Shown here: piece by piece, positions 16,745 to 24,768 of the stretch
Layout: each line of letters opens with the position of its first letter
How positions within the stretch are numbered: position 1 is the first letter of the stretch
DNA from: Chlamydiota bacterium
GTDB lineage: Bacteria > Chlamydiota > Chlamydiia > Chlamydiales > Simkaniaceae
NCBI GenBank assembly: GCA_011065165.1
Contig: JAAKFF010000001.1
Coordinates: 1-50,299 of the forward strand
DNA length: 50,299 nucleotides
Direction of reading: 5' to 3'
Made by a program: the position numbers and the translations under genes
Notes under the pieces: generated by a model
Told to the model about the DNA's origin: nothing
Database searches by the model: none
The model's input: the letters and a program-made list of their open reading frames with translations, nothing else

Positions 16745-16920
16745 TCCCCATCATCTCTAATATCATTTTAGGTGTGAAAAGGGACTCACTTCATACGGAA
16801 AGAGAGTATGTCAAGCTTGGGCAGATTGTTTCTACTGTCAGTAAACGGAGATATGTACAGCTCTTACTGCTTCCCATAATTGCCAAACTGATGGCAAGAA
16901 TGACTTATAGGATGAGGTAA
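16741..16920 (+). CDS. 59-residue basic ORF coupled to coiled-coil gene C
   Basis: An open frame starting at an ATG that overlaps the stop of gene C (ATGA). It encodes 59 residues, strongly basic toward the end, with an amphipathic hydrophobic stretch (YVQLLLPIIAKLMARMTY). It ends six bases before the tatD stop on the other strand. No family is recognised. It could be a real small partner, a remnant of a longer gene lost at the insertion boundary, or chance. The stop-start overlap is the main support. Confidence 0.35.
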   Translation: MIPIISNIILGVKRDSLHTEREYVKLGQIVSTVSKRRYVQLLLLPIIAKLMARMTYRMR

Positions 16921-16927
16921 ATTACAC

Positions 16928-17746
16928 TCACAGCCCTGATGCATGTCGCAGTTTTTCACGAAGACCATCTAGAAAGGGTTGCAAGTCTAGGAGGAAGAAG
17001 TTGCGGGCGTTATTCTGGGTGATCTTTGCCACTTCAGCTAGGGGAACGCCTTTAACATTGGCGATAGTTTGGGCAGTCTCACGGATGAAGCTGGGCTCAT
17101 TGGTCTTTCCGCGCTTGGATTGCGGGGCAAGATAGGGCGCATCTGTCTCGATCAAAATATGATCGAGGGGGATCTCTCTCATGACTTGGCGCAGCTCTTC
17201 GGACTTTTTGAAGGTGATAATTCCGCTGAAGGAGATGAGCCAACCTCTCTCGACTCCTCTCTCTGCCTCTTCTAAGCTCCCTGTGAAACAGTGTAAAACG
17301 GCTTTACCTTTCGGGAACTCCTCTGTGGCGATGGAGAAGAGGTCTGCGAAGGCGTCGCGACAGTGGATGACAACTGGGAGTCTGCATTCAAGGGCTAGCG
17401 TGAAGTAGCGCACGAGAAACTCCTGCTGCACTCTCTTAGGTGAGAGCTCGTAGTGGTAGTCGAGCCCTGTCTCACCAATCGCTACCAGCTTCCCTTCGCG
17501 CGCGGCCTTCTCAAAGTGGGGAAAGTGGAGTGCCCCCTCTTTTTCGACATCATGGGGGGTTGTCGCACCAGCGTTATAGACCCACTTGCACTTCTCGGCG
17601 AGATCTATACCGCGCTCAAGGGTCGTCTTATCGGTGCAGATATTGATAATCGCGTCGACCTCCTCTCTCTCTGCACGAACTAGCACTCCCTCTATCTCTT
17701 GAAAGAGGGGATCGCAGGTAATGTGGGCGTGGGAATCTAGAAACAT
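16928..17746 (-). CDS. tatD: TatD family metal-dependent hydrolase/deoxyribonuclease
   Basis: A 272-residue TIM-barrel protein of the TatD/YcfH amidohydrolase group. Metal-binding motifs are all present: DSHAHI at the N-terminus, the glutamate of GETGLDYHY, PVVIHCRDA, HCFTG and the aspartate of ETDAPYLAP. Characterised relatives are Mg-dependent 3'-5' exonucleases acting on damaged DNA or RNA. Length is normal (about 260). The first ATG is used; nine bases separate it from the -35 box of the divergent tolQ promoter. In C. trachomatis, from memory, tatD (CT594) lies next to sdhC (CT593); here the coiled-coil module separates them. Confidence 0.93.
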   Translation of the reverse strand: MFLDSHAHITCDPLFQEIEGVLVRAEREEVDAIINICTDKTTLERGIDLAEKCKWVYNAGATTPHDVEKEGALHFPHFEKAAREGKLVAIGETGLDYHYELSPKRVQQEFLVRYFTLALECRLPVVIHCRDAFADLFSIATEEFPKGKAVLHCFTGSLEEAERGVERGWLISFSGIITFKKSEELRQVMREIPLDHILIETDAPYLAPQSKRGKTNEPSFIRETAQTIANVKGVPLAEVAKITQNNARNFFLLDLQPFLDGLREKLRHASGL

Positions 17747-17755
17747 TGACTTTCC

Positions 17756-17784
17756 TTGACAAATAGCTCACTCTATCTTATCAC
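17756..17784 (+). promoter_or_regulatory. promoter of the tol-pal operon
   Basis: A perfect TTGACA (17756-17761) and TATCAC (17779-17784, four of six) are separated by 17 bases. Transcription would begin near 17791, about 19 bases before the ATG at 17810. This argues against the upstream in-frame TTG that coincides with the -35 box. Confidence 0.55.
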
Positions 17785-17809
17785 ACTTTTAGATAATTAT
17801 AGGAAATAT

Positions 17810-18508
17810 ATGGGGACATTTTTTCAAGCGTTCGCGCACGCCGACTTCTTCGGAAAAGTGATTTTCTTTGCTCTCTTTTTAATCTCTTGTCTCTGTTGGG
17901 TCTTTCTTATTCAGAAACTGTTAGTGGTAAAGCGCGCTCTGCAGAAGTCGAAAAAGTTTCAGCGCCACGTAGAGAGAAACAGGGAGGAGATTCTCAATCT
18001 CACAACGCACGTCTCGAGTCCTTTCTGCATCCTCTACCACTCCTTAAAAGAGAAGACTGTCCAGCTTCTCGACAAAAACCACTATTTCTCTGGAGAGCTG
18101 GGGGGACATCAGAATCACCTCTCCTTTGCAGATATGGAGTTTCTCGGTTCGCATCTTCACGCCGCCGTCGTGAAGCAGAGGGAGGCGATCGAAAAGAACC
18201 TCTTCATTCTAGCGACGACTGTCACTCTTGCTCCTTTCCTTGGGTTACTCGGGACTGTCTGGGGGATTTTGATCACTTTTGGTGAGCTGCAAGCTGGCCA
18301 CTCGGCCTCCTCGAATTCTGTCATCTTAGGTGGTCTCTCTACTGCCCTCACGACAACTGTGCTCGGACTGGTGATCGCCATTCCTGCACTCATCGCTTAT
18401 AGCTATCTGAAAAACCTCAGCCGTTCTTTTACAATGCAGATGCATGATTTTAGCCACTTCCTCATCTCTACTGTTGAACTCCAATACCGCAAAGTAGATG
18501 TCAGATGA
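17810..18508 (+). CDS. tolQ: TolQ/ExbB-type proton channel protein
   Basis: A 232-residue inner-membrane protein with three transmembrane helices: an N-terminal one (VIFFALFLISCLCWVFLIQK) and two near the C-terminus (ATTVTLAPFLGLLGTVWGIL and LGGLSTALTTTVLGLVIAIP). The LAPFLGLLGTVWGI and GLSTALTTTxxGL motifs are diagnostic of the TolQ/ExbB/MotA family, which forms the pentameric channel that converts proton motive force into movement of TolA or TonB. AGGA sits six to seven bases before the ATG. Context with tolR, a TolA-like gene, tolB and pal supports TolQ rather than ExbB. As I recall, dsbD lies between tatD and this gene in C. trachomatis; it is absent here. Confidence 0.92.
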   Translation: MGTFFQAFAHADFFGKVIFFALFLISCLCWVFLIQKLLVVKRALQKSKKFQRHVERNREEILNLTTHVSSPFCILYHSLKEKTVQLLDKNHYFSGELGGHQNHLSFADMEFLGSHLHAAVVKQREAIEKNLFILATTVTLAPFLGLLGTVWGILITFGELQAGHSASSNSVILGGLSTALTTTVLGLVIAIPALIAYSYLKNLSRSFTMQMHDFSHFLISTVELQYRKVDVR

Positions 18509-18933
18509 GAAGGTGGGGCGTTACCTTCGATCGTGATGACTCTCCCGATGAAGGGAGTGTCAACTTAACTCCACTCATCGATGTTGTCTTTGTGGTGCTC
18601 ATCATGTTTATTCTGGTGGCTCCCTTGGTCGAACTCGACCGGATTAACCTCGCTCCTGCAGCAGAGGAAAAGAGTCCCGACATGGTCTCTTTTCAAGACT
18701 CCGCACCGATCAAAATCCACGTCTATGCCGACAACACCATCTTCCTAAATGGAACGGCTACTAGCGCTATTGAGCTCTCCACCCTCCTAAAACGCGCCTA
18801 CAGATTGTACCCTGACACGCGCCCTCAGCTCTACCATGACGAAGAGGCCTATTTTGGCACCTACCAATCTGTTAAAAACGCGGTTGAATCCGCGGGATTT
18901 GAAGCTTTAGATATCATTTTGAAGTCGAGTTAA
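18505..18933 (+). CDS. tolR: TolR/ExbD-type protein
   Basis: A 142-residue protein with a short cytoplasmic N-terminus, one transmembrane helix and a periplasmic domain. The helix begins with the family motif NLTPLIDVVFVVLIMFIL, including the aspartate needed for proton flow (D27). The periplasmic part has the expected strand pattern (IKIHVYADNTIFLNGT). Its ATG overlaps the tolQ stop by four bases (ATGA). It pairs with TolQ to energise the TolA-like protein encoded next. Confidence 0.92.
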   Translation: MRRWGVTFDRDDSPDEGSVNLTPLIDVVFVVLIMFILVAPLVELDRINLAPAAEEKSPDMVSFQDSAPIKIHVYADNTIFLNGTATSAIELSTLLKRAYRLYPDTRPQLYHDEEAYFGTYQSVKNAVESAGFEALDIILKSS

Positions 18934-18934
18934 T

Positions 18935-19513
18935 ATGCGCTCTAGAACGCTGATTTTCACTGTTCTCTCTCTCCATCTGGCACTTTTCTTTTTTGATTTC
19001 TCAAAAAAGAGCACGCCTCCTCCAAAACGCTCTCTCATCGTCAACACCTATGTGCAGCCGCCTCCGAAAAGGTACGCTCAGAAGCCGACAAAGAGAGCGC
19101 AGCCAAAGAGAAAGCCACGCGCCACCACGCGGAGACAGAAGGTGCTCAAAGAGCTCGGCGAGATCCTTACAAAACTTGAATCAAAGCAAGAGGAGCTTCC
19201 TCCATCGCCCCTTACACTGCCTAAGTCGATTACAAGACTCCAGATTGACGGTGAGGAGGTGAACTATTTTTCTCTTCTCACGCAGAGACTAAAAGAAGCG
19301 CTTGAGCTCCCAGAGGTTGGCAGTGTAAAGTTGGAGCTAACGCTGCAGAGCAATGGACGCGTAATAAAAGTGCATGTTCTTCTTGCAGAAAGTGAAAAAA
19401 ACAAGCACTATTTAGAGCAGCAACTTATGTTTTTAGGGTTTCCTCCCTTCACTAGTGAATTAATAACAGAGAGAGAACACACTTTTGTGCTCACCTTTTT
19501 CAATGAAAAATAG
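18935..19513 (+). CDS. TolA/TonB-like energy transducer
   Basis: A 192-residue protein with an N-terminal transmembrane helix (LIFTVLSLHLALFFFDF), a lysine-, arginine- and proline-rich linker (about 25-70, PPPKRYAQKPTKRAQPKRKP) and a C-terminal domain. That domain (about 105-192) has the TolA/TonB-like pattern of strands and a helix: VKLELTLQSNGRVIKVHVLL, then FLGFPPF. It is shorter than proteobacterial TolA and lacks the long helical spacer. It follows tolR by one base and overlaps tolB. From memory it corresponds to C. trachomatis CT598. The role of linking TolQR to TolB/Pal is inferred from position and layout. Confidence 0.75.
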   Translation: MRSRTLIFTVLSLHLALFFFDFSKKSTPPPKRSLIVNTYVQPPPKRYAQKPTKRAQPKRKPRATTRRQKVLKELGEILTKLESKQEELPPSPLTLPKSITRLQIDGEEVNYFSLLTQRLKEALELPEVGSVKLELTLQSNGRVIKVHVLLAESEKNKHYLEQQLMFLGFPPFTSELITEREHTFVLTFFNEK

Positions 19514-20792
19514 ACTCTTCCAGCTACTACTATTAACCACTCTCTCTCTCTTTGCGTCGGATGGAGCAGAGTCGCTACTCATCTCTCTACCAACGCGCCA
19601 TCACCTAACCCCAGTCTCTGTCGCTCCTCTTCCCGAAGTTGATAGCCATCTTGAAACGTTGCGCAGCGTACTCATCGATGATATAAATCGAAATGGAAGT
19701 TGCACTGTCAGAGAAGATGGTGAAACATCAAAGTTTTTCATCAAAGTAGAGTTGATGGGAGAAGAGCTGCTTGTTTCGATCACTTCAAAAAAACTTGGAC
19801 TCAGGCAGACGCTTCCTCTTGCAACGATCACGGGTCACGCCTCTTCAGATAGGCGCGTTATCCATCGGGTCAGCGATCATCTAACAGAGATTATGACAGG
19901 CAAGAGAGGAATCGCTAGCACAAACATCTTATACGCCCTTCAACTCCCTGAAAGGAGCGAGGAGGGGACGATTTGGAAGTCTGAGATCTGGGAGATAGAT
20001 TATGATGGCCATAATGCGCACCAGATCACCCACGAAGAGAGCTACTGCATCACCCCTCTCTTCTTCCCTGTTGAAGGGGAGTTCACAAAGAACAAGTTCC
20101 TCTATGTAAATTACAAACTCGGTCAGCCGAAGATCTACATAGGATCTCGCAAAGAGTCAAAGGGGGTTCCTTTTGTCAAGCTAAGGGGGAATCAGTTACT
20201 TCCTGCTCTCTCCATGAGGGGGGATATGATCGCTTTTATCTCCGATGCAAGCGGCCGCGCCGATCTTTTTGTGCAGGCCTTCAGTCGTCATCATGGACTC
20301 TTGGGAGTGCCCATTCAAGCCTTCTCTTTCCCTCGTTCTGTTCAAGCCTCACCCACCTTTCGTCCCGATGGAAAAAAGATCGCTTTTGTCTCTGATAAGG
20401 AGGGAACGCCGCGCATTTTTTTGATCGACACCCCTTCCCCTGGCAAGCGCAGGCGCGCTCGGCCTCTATGCATTACTAAAAAATATTCGCAAAATACCTC
20501 TCCTAACTGGTCTCCTGATGGAACGAAATTAGCTTATAGTGCTATGATTGATGGAAGTAGACAGATCTTGGTGTATGATTTCCTATCGAGAGAAGAAATT
20601 CAACTGACTAACGGGAGAGTTCACAAAGAAAATCCTAGTTGGGCGCCAGATAGTTTGCATATTATCTACAATACAGTGGACCTTTCTTCTTCAGAGCTGT
20701 ATTTAATTGATATTAAGCAAAAAGTGTCACTACAAATTACCAGTGGAGCTGGGAAAAAACATTATCCGGCATGGGAGCCGCGCCAAATATGA
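19503..20792 (+). CDS. tolB: Tol-Pal system protein TolB
   Basis: A 429-residue periplasmic protein: signal peptide (LFQLLLLTTLSLFASDGAES), an N-terminal alpha/beta domain (about 30-150), then a beta-propeller with repeated blades such as SPTFRPDGKKIAFVSDKEG, SPNWSPDGTKLAYSA and NPSWAPDSLHIIYNT. TolB bridges the TolA and Pal ends of the envelope complex. I start at the ATG at 19503, which directly precedes the lysine of the signal peptide and overlaps the TolA-like gene by 11 bases. The in-frame upstream codon at 19485 would add residues before the signal sequence. pal follows after seven bases. Confidence 0.93.
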   Translation: MKNRLFQLLLLTTLSLFASDGAESLLISLPTRHHLTPVSVAPLPEVDSHLETLRSVLIDDINRNGSCTVREDGETSKFFIKVELMGEELLVSITSKKLGLRQTLPLATITGHASSDRRVIHRVSDHLTEIMTGKRGIASTNILYALQLPERSEEGTIWKSEIWEIDYDGHNAHQITHEESYCITPLFFPVEGEFTKNKFLYVNYKLGQPKIYIGSRKESKGVPFVKLRGNQLLPALSMRGDMIAFISDASGRADLFVQAFSRHHGLLGVPIQAFSFPRSVQASPTFRPDGKKIAFVSDKEGTPRIFLIDTPSPGKRRRARPLCITKKYSQNTSPNWSPDGTKLAYSAMIDGSRQILVYDFLSREEIQLTNGRVHKENPSWAPDSLHIIYNTVDLSSSELYLIDIKQKVSLQITSGAGKKHYPAWEPRQI

Positions 20793-20799
20793 GGATGGC

Positions 20800-21486
20800 A
20801 TGAAAAAGATTAGTTGGATGTTCATCGGTATGGCCTTTCTGATGGTAGGCTGCCAAAATTCTTCAAACACCGTCTGGGAAGATACCAAAACGATGGGGCG
20901 CTATCTCCACCGACAGGGACAACTCCTCTGGAACCAAGATGTCGACTCTCGTCTGATCGAATCGGCAGACGAATTTAATGGACCGCAAGAAGAGGAGTAT
21001 ATCCCTCTCAAAGATGAGGATTTAAAAACTCAGTTTGCTGACCACTCTGTCTCTCAGCCTAGAGAAGTTCCCGGCTCAATCGGTGGCGCTATTCCGAGTC
21101 TATCTGAGTTTCTAACACCTAACTCGCGCCTCGGAAAAATTTTTAAAAGTATCTACTTCAATAGCGATGAGCATCGTCTGCGCTCTAAAGAGTATACGCG
21201 TGTTGTGGCAAATATCGCTAAACATATGAAGAGCCATCCCAACCTCTACATCTTTGTCGCTGGACATTGCGATGAGAGAGCCTCAGAAGCGTACAACCTC
21301 GCCCTTGGTACGCGCCGTGCCAATGCTATCCGCAATCTACTCGTTAAGAGAGGTGTAAATTCCAATCGCATCTACACAATCTCATTTGGAAAAGAGATGC
21401 CCAAAGAGTTGGGACATACGCAAGAGGCGTGGTCTAAAAACCGACGCGTTGAATTTAAGCTCTACGAAAAAAAAGGTAGTAAATGA
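20800..21486 (+). CDS. pal: peptidoglycan-associated lipoprotein Pal
   Basis: A 228-residue lipoprotein with a signal peptide ending in the lipobox LMVGC (C18) and a C-terminal OmpA-like peptidoglycan-binding domain. The domain (about 120-228) has IYFNSDEHRL, the NLYIFVAGHCDERASEAYNL motif (the usual GHxDxRGSxxYN has ERA instead of RGT/RGS) and a final NRRVEFKL. A linker of about 100 residues, longer than in E. coli Pal, separates the two parts. GAGG precedes the ATG at 20800. The OmpA-domain aspartate and arginine that bind meso-DAP are both kept. Chlamydiae have thin or modified peptidoglycan, so conservation here implies a DAP-containing ligand. Confidence 0.93.
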   Translation: MKKISWMFIGMAFLMVGCQNSSNTVWEDTKTMGRYLHRQGQLLWNQDVDSRLIESADEFNGPQEEEYIPLKDEDLKTQFADHSVSQPREVPGSIGGAIPSLSEFLTPNSRLGKIFKSIYFNSDEHRLRSKEYTRVVANIAKHMKSHPNLYIFVAGHCDERASEAYNLALGTRRANAIRNLLVKRGVNSNRIYTISFGKEMPKELGHTQEAWSKNRRVEFKLYEKKGSK

Positions 21487-22112
21487 GAAAGCTTCTAATC
21501 CTTCCTCTACTCCTCCTCACTGGATGCGCCTCCTTAAGCTCTTCAAAGGGGGAAAAACATCAGATGGAGCTTACTCTCCATAAGGTGCGCACAGAGGTTG
21601 AAGATATCAAACACGATCTAAACACTTATGAGATCGAACACCATGTCCTTGAAGGAAAACTCATCGATCAAGAGCAGACGATCATCGCTTTAAAAAATCA
21701 AGTCTCTGAGCTAAAATCTGGAAAGCTCGAATCTTTCTTAGGAGAGCTTCAAACGGTTCAAAAAAAACTGAATCAGCTTACAAAGAAACAGAGCAAAATC
21801 GTCTCTGATATCCGTCAGCTCAGCTCCCATGCCAACGACACAACCACCGCTCTCTCACAATATAAGGATAAGATCGCTCAATTTGAAAAATCGATCGCCT
21901 TCCAAAACCAGCAGATTGGAGAGCTCGTCAAGCTCAAAGAGGGCGTCGCAAAACTCACTCAACTTGAAAACCAGAAGCTCTACACCGTAAAATCAGGCGA
22001 CTCCCTAGAAAAAATCGCGCGTGAACATGAAACGAGTGTGGAAGCATTAAAGAGACTAAACCAGATGACCACGGATCTTATCGTGATCGACCAATTACTC
22101 AACCTTCCATGA
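21483..22112 (+). CDS. LysM lipoprotein with coiled coil
   Basis: A 209-residue lipoprotein (lipobox LLTGC, C15). Residues 25-160 are a coiled coil with repeated charged heptads. The C-terminal LysM domain (about 165-209) reads LYTVKSGDSLEKIAREHETS and ends in a hydrophobic LLNLP, where LysM modules normally finish. It presumably binds peptidoglycan glycan strands from the inner leaflet of the outer membrane. The ATG overlaps the pal stop (ATGA), so it is part of the Tol-Pal message. From memory it matches the gene after pal in C. trachomatis (CT601). The layout recalls YbgF/CpoB (coiled coil next to pal) combined with a LysM. Confidence 0.85.
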   Translation: MRKLLILPLLLLTGCASLSSSKGEKHQMELTLHKVRTEVEDIKHDLNTYEIEHHVLEGKLIDQEQTIIALKNQVSELKSGKLESFLGELQTVQKKLNQLTKKQSKIVSDIRQLSSHANDTTTALSQYKDKIAQFEKSIAFQNQQIGELVKLKEGVAKLTQLENQKLYTVKSGDSLEKIAREHETSVEALKRLNQMTTDLIVIDQLLNLP

Positions 22113-22130
22113 AATAAAGGGTAGAATAGA

Positions 22131-22838
22131 ATGGCGCAAAAAAAGAGAATCATCCTCATCGAAGATGAAGAAGATATTGCAGCCCTGATAAAGCTTCAAG
22201 CAGAGCTTTCTGGGTACAAACTCCATGTCGAAGTCGACGGAATTGATGGATTTCGCGCTGTTCAGAGAGAGAAACCCGATCTGGTCATTGTTGACGTCAT
22301 GCTTCCTGGTCAAAATGGGCTCGATATCTGCCGAAAAATTAAACAGAGCGCAGAGCTTAAGACTATCCCCGTTATTATCTTAAGTGCAAAGAGCGAGGAG
22401 ATTGATATCTGTCTAGGTTTAGAACTCGGCGCTGACGATTATATCGCTAAGCCATTCTCTCAAAAGGTCCTGTTTTCTAAGGTCAAAGCCGTACTGCGAC
22501 GAGGAAGAGAGGCGGACAAATCTCATAAACTCATCTCATTCGGAGAGTTCACTCTCGACATCAGCCGCTATCTTCTAAAGAAAAAAGGGGCGCCCGTAAT
22601 GATCACCCTCTCAGAATTTGGCATCCTTAAAAGACTCTTAACGAATCGAGGAAAAGTGCTAACCCGCAACCAGCTTCTCGATGACATCAACAATGACGAC
22701 GCATTTATTGTAGATCGGAATATCGATGTCCATATTGCAGCCCTTAGAAAGAAATTAGGACCCAACTTTGATTGGATCGAAACCGTACGCGGCGTCGGTT
22801 ATCGCCTGCGTGATGACCCCATTCCACTGAAAAAGTGA
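22131..22838 (+). CDS. OmpR/PhoB-type response regulator
   Basis: A 235-residue two-domain regulator. The receiver (about 5-120) keeps the acidic pair (IEDEED, E11/D12), phosphoacceptor D55 in VDVMLPGQNG, a conserved LSAKSEE threonine-to-serine switch region and AKPFSQ lysine. The C-terminal winged helix (about 135-232) has LTRNQLLDDI and the recognition-helix segment VDRNIDVHIAALRKKLG followed by ETVRGVGYRL. All phosphorylation residues are intact, unlike the atypical chlamydial ChxR. No sensor kinase is in the window, so its partner is unknown. It sits 18 bases after the LysM gene and overlaps the MFS gene start, which hints at control of envelope or transport genes. Confidence 0.92.
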   Translation: MAQKKRIILIEDEEDIAALIKLQAELSGYKLHVEVDGIDGFRAVQREKPDLVIVDVMLPGQNGLDICRKIKQSAELKTIPVIILSAKSEEIDICLGLELGADDYIAKPFSQKVLFSKVKAVLRRGREADKSHKLISFGEFTLDISRYLLKKKGAPVMITLSEFGILKRLLTNRGKVLTRNQLLDDINNDDAFIVDRNIDVHIAALRKKLGPNFDWIETVRGVGYRLRDDPIPLKK

Positions 22839-24082
22839 GCCAAATCAACATCCAAGCGACCCGCCGCTCGCTCCGCACTATTCTTTCGATTATTTTTTTA
22901 AATAACTTGGGACTCGCTGTAGTCTATCCGATTTTTACCTTCCTTATATTGGAACCCCATCAGATCCTCCTTCCCGCAGAGACACCCCTCTCCCAAAGGA
23001 TGGTTCTCTTGGGTATTTTGATCGCAGTTTTCCCCTTCGCCCAATTTATCGCAACTCCCGCCATCAGACGGCTCTCCGATGCTAAGGGGAGAAAATTTGC
23101 GTTTACCCTCACCCTTCTCGGCGAAGCAGTAGGTTTTTTATGCACAGGAGCTGCCATCTTGTTCATGAACTTCTTCTTACTGATCGTAGGAAGGGTCGTC
23201 TCGGGTCTCTTCGCAGGAAATATCTCCCTCTGCCTTCAGACGATCTCCGAGAGCAGCTCCGACGAGGAGCGTCGCATTCATAATTTCAGGATCGTCTCTA
23301 ATGTCATGGGAATCAGTTTTGTGATCGCCATTGTCATCGGAGGGATCCTCTCGAATAGGGAGCTTAACACCTTCTTTAACTCTGCCCTTCCTTTCTGGGC
23401 TGTCGCCGCATACTCTATTATTAATATCGGGTTAGTGCAGCGCACCTTTATAGAACCCTCTCCGATCAAAGGAGAGTCGATCAAATATTGCAGGGGACAG
23501 CTATCGCAACTGATTAACATCTTCAGAACAAAAGAGTTAAACCTTCTCTACCCCCTCTTCTTCTTCTTTATGCTCGGATGGATTATCGCCCTTCAATTCC
23601 TCTCCAGCTTTCTCATCGTCCACTTTGAAGGGACAAAAATGATGATCACCCTCACCTTCATCAGTGTCGGCTTAGCTTGGTCTATCGGTACGATGTGGGT
23701 AAATAGACTTATCGTTCGCTATCTGAGCTCCAAGCGCATCCTCTTCCTCTCCCTCCTACTCTCCACAACTTGCCTCTTTCTCGCTTCCGAGATCGACAAC
23801 TTCCTCCTATTCTTCCACTTCATGGTGATTATCGGACTTTTTGCATCCTTAGCATGGGCCAACTGCCTCTCTCTTATTTCTGCAAAAGCGCCAGAAGATC
23901 AAAGAGGAGAGCTCCTAACCCTAAATCAATCTGTTGCAACACTTTCAATGGCTATTGCCCCTCTTTTTGGTGGATTGATCGGACTATTTGACATTCGAAC
24001 CATCTATCTGTTTGCAAGTGGCTCTTTATTAACATCTCTTATCCTTTTAACCGTAGTTAGTTTGAAAAATGCAAAAAAATAG
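22835..24082 (+). CDS. MFS transporter
   Basis: A 415-residue membrane protein with about twelve hydrophobic helices. Motif A of the major facilitator superfamily is present in the loop between helices 2 and 3 (RRLSDAKGRKFAF), followed by RVVSGLFAGNISLCLQTISE, typical of drug/H+ antiporter-like members. Translation uses a GTG start overlapping the response-regulator stop (GTGA). The last helices end in SGSLLTSLILLTVVSL. The substrate cannot be told; efflux or nutrient exchange with the host are equally possible. It closes the forward operon that starts at tolQ, or at least the regulator-transporter pair. Confidence 0.85.
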   Translation: MSQINIQATRRSLRTILSIIFLNNLGLAVVYPIFTFLILEPHQILLPAETPLSQRMVLLGILIAVFPFAQFIATPAIRRLSDAKGRKFAFTLTLLGEAVGFLCTGAAILFMNFFLLIVGRVVSGLFAGNISLCLQTISESSSDEERRIHNFRIVSNVMGISFVIAIVIGGILSNRELNTFFNSALPFWAVAAYSIINIGLVQRTFIEPSPIKGESIKYCRGQLSQLINIFRTKELNLLYPLFFFFMLGWIIALQFLSSFLIVHFEGTKMMITLTFISVGLAWSIGTMWVNRLIVRYLSSKRILFLSLLLSTTCLFLASEIDNFLLFFHFMVIIGLFASLAWANCLSLISAKAPEDQRGELLTLNQSVATLSMAIAPLFGGLIGLFDIRTIYLFASGSLLTSLILLTVVSLKNAKK

Positions 24083-24195
24083 TTCTAAATCATTGTTAAG
24101 TTTGATAGATATTTAATTAAGAAGAAGAAAACTTTCCGTGTCAATCTTGTAATGACCGGATATAAATTATACAACTTTCTAAAAAAGAGGTCATT

Positions 24196-24639
24196 ATGAT
24201 TAAGAAATCCTCAGTTCTAGTCTTAGCCGCTGGAATGATGCTTTTCGTTGGATGTGAATCCAAAACTGGAACCGGAGTTCTCGTCGGCGGCGGTACAGGT
24301 GCTGTGATCGGCGGTATTGCTGGTGGTGGTGGTGGTGCCTTAATTGGGGCTGCAGCGGGAGTGGTTGCCGGTGGACTTATTGGGGCATACCTTGATAACC
24401 AAGATCAGAAAAATCTGAAAGAAGAGAGCCCACAGACCTACAGACGTGTTGACAATGGGGAAAAACTCAGTGTGAATGATGTGATCAATATGTCGAAATC
24501 AGGTATTGACGATCATAAGATCATCTCCCTCATTCAGAAGACTAACAGCCACTACACACTCAACAGTTATCAGATTGATAAGTTGCGTGATGCTGATGTC
24601 TCCGAGAGAGTGATTAACTACATGATGTATAATACCTAA
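24196..24639 (+). CDS. glycine-zipper lipoprotein
   Basis: A 147-residue lipoprotein (lipobox LFVGC, C20). Residues 25-70 form a glycine-zipper membrane segment of the SlyB/Rcs-inner group (GTGAVIGGIAGGGGGALIGA and onward). The C-terminal 65 residues are charged and contain VNDVINMSKSGIDDHKIISL, a short helical domain that I recall as common in planctomycete and chlamydial glycine-zipper proteins. AGAGGTC precedes the ATG. It is monocistronic, ended by the hairpin at 24652. It probably inserts in or spans the outer membrane. Function is unknown. Confidence 0.8.
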   Translation: MIKKSSVLVLAAGMMLFVGCESKTGTGVLVGGGTGAVIGGIAGGGGGALIGAAAGVVAGGLIGAYLDNQDQKNLKEESPQTYRRVDNGEKLSVNDVINMSKSGIDDHKIISLIQKTNSHYTLNSYQIDKLRDADVSERVINYMMYNT

Positions 24640-24651
24640 GAAATTTTTCGA

Positions 24652-24695
24652 AGGAGCATCTCTCAAGATGCTCCTCTGTTTGAAATTTTTTTTTA
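24652..24695 (+). terminator. factor-independent terminator
   Basis: A perfect 10-base stem, AGGAGCATCT and AGATGCTCCT (24652-24661 and 24666-24675), with a CTCA loop. It is followed after ten bases by a run of nine T. It lies 13 bases after the stop of the glycine-zipper gene. Confidence 0.75.
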
Positions 24696-24768
24696 GAAAG
24701 GCTTGAACTATAGTAGAAGATGCTGCACACTCAGATAGTTCTTCTCGATTTTTTTGGACCGTATTTTA

